Origin: Acidobacteriota bacterium
GTDB taxonomy: Bacteria > Acidobacteriota > Terriglobia > UBA7540
DNA length: 6,438 bases
Reading direction: 5' to 3'
Assembly: GCA_021780055.1 (NCBI GenBank)
Contig: JAJXZM010000585.1
Span: forward strand, 1-6,438
The translations under genes were made by a program, and so were the position numbers. Under the pieces are notes generated by a model. The model worked only from the letters and a program-made list of their open reading frames with translations, ran no database searches and was not told where the DNA came from. Each line of letters begins with the position of its first letter. Within the stretch, counting starts at the first letter, position 1. Positions 1 through 6,438 of this stretch are shown here, one piece after another.

Positions 1-33
1 GTCGGCCCGAATTGGAGAGGGTGAAAGAATAAA

Positions 34-984
34 ATGCCACATGCGTTTCCGTTATTTCCGCAGCAAGCCTCGACGATTGCTCCGGCGGTGGACCATCTCT
101 TTTACTTCCTGACGGCGGTCTCGATCTTTTTCAGTGCGCTTATCTTTCTTCTGGTCTTTTATTTTGCAGTCAAGTACCGCCGGCGCTCCGTGGATGAACC
201 GCCTCCGAAGAACCAGGTGATCAACAACATCCCGCTTGAAGTCACATGGACAGTTATTCCGATGATCCTGGTAGCCATCATGTACTTTTGGGGCGCAGAA
301 ATATTCGTCAAGAACGCGGAACCACCCCCGACTTCGACCGAGATTTTCGTTATCGGGAAGCAGTGGATGTGGCATATCGAACATTCCAACGGTAAACGCG
401 AAATCAATGCCTTGCACATTCCGGTGGGCGTCCCGGTCAAGCTTACAATGACATCCCAGGACGTGATTCACGACTTCTCTGTCCCTGTTTTTCGGATGAA
501 GAAAGACGTGCTGCCTGACCGCTACACGACGGAATGGTTTGAGGCGACCCGCATCGGGAAATACCACCTTTTCTGCGATCAGTATTGCGGGATGGGTCAT
601 GCCCTGATGCGCGGCTGGGTCTACGTCATGACTCCTGAGGATTACCAGCAGTGGCTGAACAGCGGTGTCAGCGGCGGGACCATGGCAGAGCAGGGCGAGG
701 CCCTTTATCACCAGTATGGATGCATTACCTGCCACGGCACGGGAAAAGGCCCGCCTTTCACGGACCTCTACGGGAAACCCGTCAAGCTGACGGACGGAAC
801 TACCGTCGTCGCCGACGATGCTTACATTCGCGAATCGATCCTGGAACCGACCGCCCAGATTGTTAACGGATATCCACCCATTATGCCGACATTTAAGGGC
901 CAGGTAAGCGAAGAGCAGGTGCTGCAGCTCACCGCCTACATCAAATCGCTGGCATCAAAAGAAAGGAATACGGGGACACAATGA
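34..984 (+). CDS. coxB: Cytochrome c oxidase subunit II with fused cytochrome c domain (caa3 type)
   Basis: This 316-residue subunit accepts electrons from a cytochrome c donor and passes them through CuA to subunit I, on the outer face of the cytoplasmic membrane. Two membrane helices (about residues 23-46 and 69-92) precede the cupredoxin domain. Glu69 in LEVTWTVIP matches the Glu at the K-channel entrance. CuA ligands are His146 (VIHDF) and the [12 protein letters not shown] block: Cys181, Gln183 (backbone position, often Glu), Cys185, His189 and Met192. A C-terminal cytochrome c domain (about 217-310) has CITCH (230-234) for covalent haem c and a likely distal Met284 in PPIMPTF. No lipobox is seen at the N-terminus. 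The purine-rich stretch GGAGAGGGTGA at 14-24 is a good ribosome binding site. The 33 bases upstream are too few to show a promoter. The TGA stop overlaps the coxA start by 4 nt (ATGA). Confidence 0.97.
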   Translation: MPHAFPLFPQQASTIAPAVDHLFYFLTAVSIFFSALIFLLVFYFAVKYRRRSVDEPPPKNQVINNIPLEVTWTVIPMILVAIMYFWGAEIFVKNAEPPPTSTEIFVIGKQWMWHIEHSNGKREINALHIPVGVPVKLTMTSQDVIHDFSVPVFRMKKDVLPDRYTTEWFEATRIGKYHLFCDQYCGMGHALMRGWVYVMTPEDYQQWLNSGVSGGTMAEQGEALYHQYGCITCHGTGKGPPFTDLYGKPVKLTDGTTVVADDAYIRESILEPTAQIVNGYPPIMPTFKGQVSEEQVLQLTAYIKSLASKERNTGTQ

Positions 985-2609
985 GTAGTTCAGAAGTTGC
1001 AATCGCGCCGCGTGTTCATTATTTGAACACGGATTACAGCCTTAAATCGTGGCTGCTAACCACGGATCACAAGCGCATTGCCTGGCTCTACCTGATCTCG
1101 ATCACGTTCTTCTTCCTGATCGGGGGAATCGCTGCGACCTTGATTCGCCTGAACCTCCTGGAACCTCAAGGCCTGGTGGTCGAGCCGGCGACATACAACA
1201 AGCTCTTCAGCATGCACGGCATCATCATGATCTTTTTTTTCCTGGTGCCTTCGATTCCCGGGGTGCTGGGAAATTTTCTGCTTCCCATCATGCTCGGCGC
1301 CCGCGACGTCGCCTTTCCCCGCCTGAACCTGCTGAGTTGGTATGTGTTTATGACGGGCGGCTCCATCGTTGTTTACGCCCTGCTCGCCGGCGGCGTTGAT
1401 ACGGGCTGGACCTTCTACACGCCCTTGAGCACGATGTACCTGAATACCCACGTGATGGCCGCAGCGACCGGCGTCTTTATTGCGGGCTTTTCTTCCATCC
1501 TGACCGGCCTGAATTTCGTCGTAACGATTCACAAGATGCGCGCGCCCGGCCTCACCTGGTTCCGGCTGCCGCTCTTTGTCTGGGCGATGTATGCCACCAG
1601 CATCATTTTCATCATCGGGACACCGGTCATCGCGATTACGCTGGCCCTTCTTGTCATCGAGCGTTTCTTCCACGTGGGCATTTTCGACCCCGCCCTGGGC
1701 GGAGACCCAATCTTGTTCCAGCATCTTTTCTGGTTCTATTCCCATCCGGCCGTGTACGTCATGATCCTTCCTTCCATGGGGGTGGTCAGCGAACTTGTCA
1801 CAGCCTTCTCCAGAAAGAAAATTTTTGGCTACCATTTCGTCGCGTTCTCGAGCGTTGCGATTGCTGTCATTGGTTTCCTGGTCTGGGGCCATCACATGTT
1901 TGTGAGCGGCCAGTCCATTTACGCCGGACTGGTCTTCTCTGCTCTCAGCATGGCGGTAGCTATCCCGTCAGCCGTTAAAGTTTTCAACTGGACCGCAACT
2001 CTCTATAAGGGGTCAATTTCCTATGAGGCGCCTATGCTCTATGCGCTGGGCTTTATCGGCCTCTTTACCATCGGCGGACTGACGGGACTGTTCCTGGCCA
2101 CGACGGCAATCGACCAACACGTCCATGACACCTACTTTGTAGTCGCGCATTTCCATTACATCATGGTCGGCGGGGCAATCATGGGCTATATGGGAGGGCT
2201 TCATTATTGGTGGCCTAAGATGACAGGCAAAATGTATCCCGACGCATGGGCAAGGGTCGCGGCAATCATCATCTTCGTCGGATTCAACCTGACATTCGGC
2301 CCGCAATTTATTCTGGGTTATTTGGGTATGCCGCGCCGCTATGCCGTGTACCCGCCGGAATTTCAGACTCTCAACGTGGTTTCGACGGCCGGAGCCACAA
2401 TCCTGGGGCTTGGGTACGTTATACCCCTGGTTTACTTCATCTGGTCCATTCGCTACGGTCCGGAGGCTGGACCCAATCCCTGGAAGGCGACAGGACTGGA
2501 GTGGACAACCTCATCTCCGCCTATAACCCACAACTTTGAGGAAACACCCGTCGTAACCGAAGAACCTTACGGCTATGATCGCATCGCGGAGGAAATACAA
2601 GTTGCATAA
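981..2609 (+). CDS. coxA: Cytochrome c oxidase subunit I (A2-type haem-copper oxidase)
   Basis: This 542-residue catalytic subunit reduces O2 to water and pumps protons. It is a twelve-helix haem-copper oxidase of usual length. Low-spin haem ligands are His79 (SMHG) and His392. His390 of VAHFHY binds the high-spin haem. CuB ligands are His255 plus His304 and His305 (WGHH), and Tyr259 of HPAVY is the expected cross-linked Tyr. Asp109 in [11 protein letters not shown] marks the D-channel mouth and Lys333 in VKVFNW the K-channel. The helix VI Glu of classical A1 enzymes is absent: the site reads YSHPAVY, the Tyr-Ser pair typical of A2 oxidases. AAAGGAA at 962-968 may serve as the ribosome binding site. 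The gene overlaps coxB by 4 nt, and its end overlaps the probable coxC start by 8 nt. Subunit I and subunit III are not fused, unlike in some caa3 operons. Confidence 0.98.
   Translation: MSSSEVAIAPRVHYLNTDYSLKSWLLTTDHKRIAWLYLISITFFFLIGGIAATLIRLNLLEPQGLVVEPATYNKLFSMHGIIMIFFFLVPSIPGVLGNFLLPIMLGARDVAFPRLNLLSWYVFMTGGSIVVYALLAGGVDTGWTFYTPLSTMYLNTHVMAAATGVFIAGFSSILTGLNFVVTIHKMRAPGLTWFRLPLFVWAMYATSIIFIIGTPVIAITLALLVIERFFHVGIFDPALGGDPILFQHLFWFYSHPAVYVMILPSMGVVSELVTAFSRKKIFGYHFVAFSSVAIAVIGFLVWGHHMFVSGQSIYAGLVFSALSMAVAIPSAVKVFNWTATLYKGSISYEAPMLYALGFIGLFTIGGLTGLFLATTAIDQHVHDTYFVVAHFHYIMVGGAIMGYMGGLHYWWPKMTGKMYPDAWARVAAIIIFVGFNLTFGPQFILGYLGMPRRYAVYPPEFQTLNVVSTAGATILGLGYVIPLVYFIWSIRYGPEAGPNPWKATGLEWTTSSPPITHNFEETPVVTEEPYGYDRIAEEIQVA
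2588..2593 (+). promoter_or_regulatory. Strong Shine-Dalgarno GGAGGA that selects a TTG start for coxC
   Basis: GGAGGA lies inside the last codons of coxA, with 8 nt between it and a TTG at 2602. This is the best match to the anti-Shine-Dalgarno sequence near the junction. The in-frame ATG at 2575 has only a weak GAAGAA about 10 nt upstream. The site therefore argues for initiation at 2602. Confidence 0.7.
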
Positions 2610-3252
2610 CACCCAATCCATAGTCGCCGAACAGTTTGACGACCGGACGCAGCAACATGAAGCATCCAGCCTCGGGATGTGGATCTTCCTTGCTACGGAA
2701 ATCATGTTCTTTGGGGCTGTCTTCACGTCTTACACGGTCTATCGGAACCTTTACACGACCGCCTTCGAAGCAGGAAGCCATCTGCTGAACACGCCCGTCG
2801 GGGCTTTCAATACGGTGGTCCTGATCGGCAGCAGCTTGACCATGGCGCTCGCAGTCCACGCGGCCCAGACCGGCAAGCGCAAACAACTGATGGCCTTCCT
2901 GGTTTCTACGATGATCCTGGGCGGCGTCTTCCTGTTTGTAAAGTTCGTCTTTGAGTGGATGCACGACTACAAGGAGGGCATGGTTCCCGGACTGCACTGG
3001 ACATATGCCGGACCACAGTCAGGCCACGTGGCCATGTTTTTCTGCTTCTACTTCATCATGACCGGCATCCATGCCACCCACATGATCGTTGGTGAAGGAA
3101 TCATGGCCGTGCTGCTGGTTATGGCCTGGAAGGGAAGGTTTTCCTCAGAGAGATACAACCCAATCGAGATGATGGGGCTTTATTGGCACTTCGTCGATAT
3201 CGTCTGGATATTTTTGTTTCCACTCTTGTACTTACTTGGAGCACACTTCTGA
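2602..3252 (+). CDS. coxC: Cytochrome c oxidase subunit III, short five-helix form, TTG start
   Basis: This integral membrane subunit supports the stability and turnover of subunit I and has no redox centre. From the TTG it is 216 residues. It begins with a hydrophilic stretch ([19 protein letters not shown]), followed by helices at about 25-48, 68-88, 95-118, 142-174 and 192-213. Family marks are ATEIMFFG with conserved Glu33, [16 protein letters not shown] (151-166), and the C-terminal [20 protein letters not shown]. The length fits the form that lacks the first two of seven helices. I chose 2602 because a GGAGGA precedes it at good spacing and because homologues of this type start shortly before the QFDD segment. 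An in-frame ATG at 2575 would add nine basic residues and overlap coxA by 35 nt. The product identity is certain; only the start is debatable. Confidence 0.93.
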   Translation: MHNTQSIVAEQFDDRTQQHEASSLGMWIFLATEIMFFGAVFTSYTVYRNLYTTAFEAGSHLLNTPVGAFNTVVLIGSSLTMALAVHAAQTGKRKQLMAFLVSTMILGGVFLFVKFVFEWMHDYKEGMVPGLHWTYAGPQSGHVAMFFCFYFIMTGIHATHMIVGEGIMAVLLVMAWKGRFSSERYNPIEMMGLYWHFVDIVWIFLFPLLYLLGAHF

Positions 3253-3602
3253 TGTCTGAACATATTGCTTCGCTCAAATTATATTTCTTTGTTTTCTTTA
3301 GCCTGCTCATCCTGACGCTGGTCACCTGGCGAATTGCCTACATCGACCTTGGCAGATGGAATACTGTTGTCGCTCTGCTCATCGCGATCTGCAAGGCCTC
3401 CCTGGTGGGCGCGTTCTTCATGCACCTCCGATGGAGCTCCTCCATAGTTCGCCTGGTTGTGTTCGCCGCCGTTTTCTGGCTGGCCGTCATGATGACGCTG
3501 ACTACCGGCGACTTTTTCTCTCGCAACCGAGTATCCCATGTTCAGCCATGGCAGGCTTCGACCCGCGTTTCACAGCCGGTGTCCGGCGTACCTCAACAAT
3601 AA
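3252..3602 (+). CDS. coxD: Cytochrome c oxidase subunit IV (COX4_pro family)
   Basis: This 116-residue membrane protein is the small accessory subunit of bacterial caa3/aa3 oxidases (prokaryotic cytochrome c oxidase subunit IV). Its exact role is not well defined, though it is thought to help assembly or stability. Three helices can be seen at about 10-29, 37-58 and 64-85. The family signature KASLVGAFFMHLRW is at 48-61. The C-terminal 28 residues are polar and rich in Gln, Ser and Val. The start is the ATG at 3252, which shares its A with the coxC stop (TGATG); GGAG at 3238-3241 is a suitable ribosome binding site. An in-frame ATG at 3183 lies inside coxC and would add 23 residues unlike the family. 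The symbol follows common usage; some annotations call it ctaF. Confidence 0.92.
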   Translation: MSEHIASLKLYFFVFFSLLILTLVTWRIAYIDLGRWNTVVALLIAICKASLVGAFFMHLRWSSSIVRLVVFAAVFWLAVMMTLTTGDFFSRNRVSHVQPWQASTRVSQPVSGVPQQ

Positions 3603-3612
3603 CGACTATCTG

Positions 3613-3641
3613 CCCGGAGATACTTTGAAGGTGAATCCGGG
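3613..3641 (+). terminator. Weak hairpin after the cox operon, possible terminator
   Basis: CCCGGA (3613-3618) and TCCGGG (3636-3641) can pair as a six-base stem around a 17-nt loop, starting 10 nt after the coxD stop. No T-run follows directly; the nearest TTTT is at 3656-3659. It is the only hairpin in the short gap between coxD and the treY remnant. A factor-independent terminator would normally have a longer stem and a smaller loop, so this is tentative. Confidence 0.2.
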
Positions 3642-3664
3642 ATGAGGACCTGATCTTTTCCCGG

Positions 3665-4041
3665 CTAAGTTCTGTCCGCGGCACACTCCAGCAGCACCAC
3701 AGGAAACTTTCGCAGAATTAGGCCTAAGATTAATAACAGTTGCCGGCCCGAAACACGCCTGGGCGCGACCACGCCGCAGGTGAAAACGCATCTCCACCTG
3801 CGCGGGGCTTCCCGCGGCAGGTGCCAATCAATATCAAGTACCGGGAATACTCAGATGTAGCCCAACTCTCAAGCACGTCCACTCATCACGGGTTCTCGGA
3901 ACTTGCGACCATGTGGTTCGGCACAGTATCCAGCAGATGCCCCATGCTGCAACTCTTTAGTTTGCTCGCGAGTTCGTCGAACGCCTTCACGGCCCCAAAT
4001 TCCGGCTGAATTGAATCCGGTGTGTCATTGCGGGGACTGCC
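3665..4041 (-). pseudogene. treY: Degraded maltooligosyltrehalose synthase (treY) remnant with internal deletion
   Basis: TreY (GH13 family) turns the reducing end of malto-oligosaccharides into a trehalosyl unit. Only about 125 codons remain of a gene normally well over 700 codons. Reading leftward from 4041, one frame gives a piece resembling the TreY catalytic N-terminal region: DSIQPEFG, KAFDELASKLKS, then MGHLLDTVPNHMVASSENP (3889-3945). Two TGA codons follow (3886-3888 and 3883-3885) where TreY has Trp-Trp, and the same frame continues VDVLE and SEYSRY. One base is then missing in the expected Phe codon (3836-3837), and the next frame reads DIDWH (3821-3835). That frame runs directly into a TreY-like C-terminus: RRWRCVFTCGVVAPRR, GRQLLL, LRKFPVVLLE, then TAG at 3665-3667. 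The N-terminal ~70 residues and most of the middle are gone. It follows the GH57 gene on the same strand by about 16 nt. Family assignment is from recalled motifs. Confidence 0.8.
3776..3823. repeat. GCAGGTG repeats and 12-bp inverted repeat at the treY deletion junction
   Basis: GCAGGTG occurs at 3776-3782 and 3817-3823, and its complement CACCTGC at 3795-3801 lies between them. The middle copy can pair with either flanking copy. With the right copy it forms a stem of CACCTGC plus GCGGG (3795-3806) against CCCGC (3811-3815) plus GCAGGTG, with one bulged G at 3816 and a 4-nt loop. No T-run follows on either strand in the usual place, so a terminator role is doubtful. It sits where the two treY pieces meet, so it may mark the deletion rather than a regulatory element. 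Confidence 0.45.
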
Positions 4042-4057
4042 AACAATCGCGAAAGCT

Positions 4058-6438
4058 CTATCCCATGTGAACGCTCAAATTGGCCCCCAGAGCCAAAAAA
4101 GACTTGACCCATGCCTGTGCAAACTCGTCATTCTGCTCCGCACGGTCCCTCAAGTCAGGGTATTGTTGTTGCAGAATCTCAAAGAATACATTTTGAGGCT
4201 GCCAGAGCCTGACCTTGAACGGAAGCATGGTTGCGACACCGGCCGCGGCCTCAAATGCCAGAAGACGTCCCATATCGTCGGGTTTCTCAAGAAAGGATGC
4301 GGCAACTTGCTCCAGGTTTCGCCGCATAGAGAATTCGAGTGTGGCCTCGTCAAACACCACTCCTGAGCGCCGTATCTCTTCGAGCACGGACTGGATGTGA
4401 TCCACATCCAGCATTTCCGTTTCCAGCAGTCGCCTCAGTTCTGAATTCAGGGTAAACTCTGCTGCAATTTGAAACCGGTTCGGTTGCGGCATGCCCAGAG
4501 TTGCTACAAAGCGCATCAACGGCGCGCCACGCTCGTAAATCCTGCGGTACGCCGCCTCCGCTTCTGCCAGCGCTGATTGCAGAATCAACCCGAGAATGTG
4601 TTGTTGCTGATCGCGAAACAACATGTTCAGCGTATATGTTGGGGAGCCGAAATGCTTGTCAACAATGCGCAACCTCTCCGGCAGATCGCCGCGATCAAAT
4701 ACCTCGCTGATTTCCCGCACCATGGCCTGATAACTTTCGTCGTCCCTGAACTGCCGGACGCCCCCACTCAGATTGTGGTCGCCAAGGTGGAGCACGCCGA
4801 AACTGATTTCCGAGGAATCCCAGGTAATCTTAGAACTGATTTGCACCCGGCCCAAAGCTAGCCTGTTTTTCCCTTCGTGCAACACTTTGTAGTCCTGGCG
4901 ATTAACCCTGTAACAGTAGACTTTTGTCTCATGGTTGTAAGGCTCAAACAACGAACTCACCGCGTAATGGGCCCCGACCTTTGGCAGATCGATGGCGGCG
5001 GGGCGGACAAACTTTTCAAAGATCACGGCCCCATCCTTATGCTGGGGAACATTGCTCTTGGCTTTTTCGAGCAGTTCTATAAAGCGAGCCTCGTAGGGCT
5101 GCTTAAAGATTTCTTCTGCCAGTTGAATTGCCCGGCCCGCATATTGAATCACTTGTACCGTCTCGATGCCGGAAAGCTCGTCAAAAAACCATCCGCAGCT
5201 TGTGTACATCAGCATCAGGTGCCGCTGTAGTTCCATCAGCTTGAGCGCCAGGATGCTCTCTCCCTGGTTGAGAGGGTGCGTGGAGTGGCTTCCAAGGAAA
5301 CGCTGTATGTTGTCTCTCGATCGGTCGAGCACAACGTCGATGTAGGCATTCCGCGCAGCCCACGGGTCTTTGAACAATTCCTTTCCTTTTTTGGCAAATA
5401 ACAAGTTAATTGTGTTACGCAGCCAGTCGAGCGCCGCCCTCAACGGCGCCCGCCATGACTGGTTCCAGTCATTGTGCCCACCGGTATTGCAGCCGCAATC
5501 GCTGCGCCAGCGCTCTACGCCGTGCGGGCAACTCCAGGAGCTGTCCTCAATGATGCGTGCTTCGTGCGAAGGTGGATGTTTTTCCAGGAATTCTCCGTAG
5601 TTGGTCAGTTTGACGGTGTTGTTTTCCTCGATATACTTCAAGGCGTAGGCAAGCGCCATGTCCCCATAGGGATGATGATGGCCGTAGGTTTCGCCGTCGG
5701 TCGCAATATGAACCAACTGCGGCCCTACACGCTCACTCGATAACACTCCCATCAGCCGTTCGGCAAACCTCTCACCACTGGCCAGCAATCCTTCAAACGC
5801 CACTCCGCGTGAGATGGGTCCGTCGTAGAAGAAGACGTTGATAGAGCGCCCAAACCGAAGGCGCACGCGGTAGGCGACAGAGGGATCGATGCGGCCTCCG
5901 CTGGAATCGCGCCAATTACGGGCTCCCACCGCTCGCGAGCGCCGGGCCTGGTAGGGTGAAAGTACCGTATATTTGATTCCGCGCTGCGCCAGGATATCCA
6001 GAGATTCCATGTCAACCGCTGTTTCAGGCAACCACATCCCTTCAGGTGCCCGCCCGAAGCGGTGCTCAAAGTCGCGAATTCCCCATAGGACCTGGGTTTC
6101 CTTATCCCGGGTGTTGGCAAGCGGCATGATGAGATGGTTATACACCTGCGCCATAGCCGATCCGTGTCCCGAGTACTGTTTCTGACTCTCCCGGTCAGCG
6201 GCCAGAATAGCCCGGTATACATCCGGCGCATTTGCCTCAAACCACATCAGTAGTGTCGGCCCGATGTTGAAACTTATCTTTGAATAATTGTTGACGATCT
6301 TCTGAATGCGTCCCTCACCATCGAGAATTCGTGAGGCCGCGTTAGGCGCATAGCACTCCGCAGAAATGCGCTCATTCCAATCGTGATAAGGGTAGGCGGA
6401 GTCCTGAACTTCGATCGCCTCCAGCCAGGGATTCTCGC
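4058..6438 (-). CDS. Glycoside hydrolase family 57 protein with DUF3536 region (5' end outside window)
   Basis: This is a probable cytoplasmic alpha-glucan-active enzyme; the exact reaction of DUF3536-type GH57 proteins is not known to me. The visible part has 792 residues and lacks perhaps 15-25 at the N-terminus, where the family's HGHFYQPP motif should lie. It begins ENPWLEAIEVQDSAYPYHDW, followed by NERISAECYAPN and ISFNIGPTLL, all typical of the GH57 fold. GMWLPETAVD (residues 134-143) carries the likely nucleophile Glu138. ATDGETYGHHHPYGD (245-259) carries the likely acid/base Asp247. After it comes SSWSCPHGVERWRSDCGCNT (298-317) with three Cys, then a long helical C-terminal half. There are no internal stops, and the TAG at 4058-4060 ends the gene. 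The ATG at 6245-6247 is internal, because conserved sequence precedes it in frame. A treY remnant follows directly, which suggests a former glycogen/trehalose gene group. Confidence 0.92.
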   Translation of the reverse strand, partial: ENPWLEAIEVQDSAYPYHDWNERISAECYAPNAASRILDGEGRIQKIVNNYSKISFNIGPTLLMWFEANAPDVYRAILAADRESQKQYSGHGSAMAQVYNHLIMPLANTRDKETQVLWGIRDFEHRFGRAPEGMWLPETAVDMESLDILAQRGIKYTVLSPYQARRSRAVGARNWRDSSGGRIDPSVAYRVRLRFGRSINVFFYDGPISRGVAFEGLLASGERFAERLMGVLSSERVGPQLVHIATDGETYGHHHPYGDMALAYALKYIEENNTVKLTNYGEFLEKHPPSHEARIIEDSSWSCPHGVERWRSDCGCNTGGHNDWNQSWRAPLRAALDWLRNTINLLFAKKGKELFKDPWAARNAYIDVVLDRSRDNIQRFLGSHSTHPLNQGESILALKLMELQRHLMLMYTSCGWFFDELSGIETVQVIQYAGRAIQLAEEIFKQPYEARFIELLEKAKSNVPQHKDGAVIFEKFVRPAAIDLPKVGAHYAVSSLFEPYNHETKVYCYRVNRQDYKVLHEGKNRLALGRVQISSKITWDSSEISFGVLHLGDHNLSGGVRQFRDDESYQAMVREISEVFDRGDLPERLRIVDKHFGSPTYTLNMLFRDQQQHILGLILQSALAEAEAAYRRIYERGAPLMRFVATLGMPQPNRFQIAAEFTLNSELRRLLETEMLDVDHIQSVLEEIRRSGVVFDEATLEFSMRRNLEQVAASFLEKPDDMGRLLAFEAAAGVATMLPFKVRLWQPQNVFFEILQQQYPDLRDRAEQNDEFAQAWVKSFLALGANLSVHMG

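Noticed and set aside
52..735. A 227-codon minus-strand open frame opposite coxB
   Set aside because: It is fully antisense to a certain subunit II gene, rich in His, Arg and Asp, and has no recognisable domain. It is a shadow frame.
1056..1895. A 279-codon minus-strand open frame opposite coxA
   Set aside because: It is the complement of the subunit I coding sequence with a highly charged, low-complexity translation and no family motif.
2521..2997. A 158-codon minus-strand open frame across the coxA-coxC junction
   Set aside because: It is antisense to two well-supported genes, with no ribosome binding site argument and no domain.
3795..3823. A strong GC hairpin as a bidirectional terminator between convergent genes
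   Set aside because: There is no T-run at the end of the stem on either strand, and the sequence is explained as coding remnant of treY. It is kept only as a repeat.
3606..3827. A 73-codon minus-strand open frame in the gap
   Set aside because: It overlaps the treY remnant in the wrong frame. The frame one base away gives WRCVFT and LRKFPVVLLE, which match TreY, so this frame is fortuitous.
3740..4009. An 89-codon plus-strand open frame in the gap
   Set aside because: It is antisense to the treY remnant and shows no recognisable domain or ribosome binding site.
4577..5230. Plus-strand open frames of 94 and 117 codons within the GH57 gene
   Set aside because: They are opposite a long conserved reading frame with clear GH57 motifs and have no features of their own.

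Overview
The window holds two convergent blocks with a decayed gene between them. It looks like chromosomal DNA of a free-living aerobic bacterium of moderate to fairly high GC. The caa3-type oxidase, the A2-type subunit I and the five-helix subunit III resemble those of Acidobacteriota and relatives. That assignment is an inference from protein style, not something the sequence proves.

Positions 34-3602 (+ strand) are a compact four-gene operon for an aa3/caa3-type haem-copper cytochrome c oxidase, in the order coxB-coxA-coxC-coxD. Subunit II carries the CuA site and a fused C-terminal cytochrome c domain. Subunit I has all the haem and CuB ligands and the YSHP motif of A2-type oxidases. Subunit III is the short form, and the last gene is the small subunit IV (COX4_pro family). 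Every junction overlaps (4, 8 and 1 nt), so translation is probably coupled. Subunit III most likely starts at a TTG with a strong Shine-Dalgarno sequence rather than at the upstream ATG.

Positions 4058-6438 (- strand) hold most of a glycoside hydrolase family 57 protein of the DUF3536 type. Its N-terminus lies just outside the window. An internal ATG at 6247 looks like a start, but the family-specific sequence continues in frame to the window edge.

Positions 3665-4041 (- strand), which at first look like an empty intergenic region, are the wreck of a treY gene (maltooligosyltrehalose synthase). A piece from the N-terminal catalytic domain and the last ~50 codons can be read. They are joined by a large internal deletion and damaged by two adjacent TGA codons at a conserved Trp-Trp and by a one-base deletion. 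GH57/DUF3536 genes commonly lie near alpha-glucan and trehalose genes, so this is probably the remains of a trehalose-from-glycogen locus that lost its treY here. I found no mobile element, CRISPR array, tRNA or rRNA, and no convincing novel system. The degraded treY is the most interesting item.
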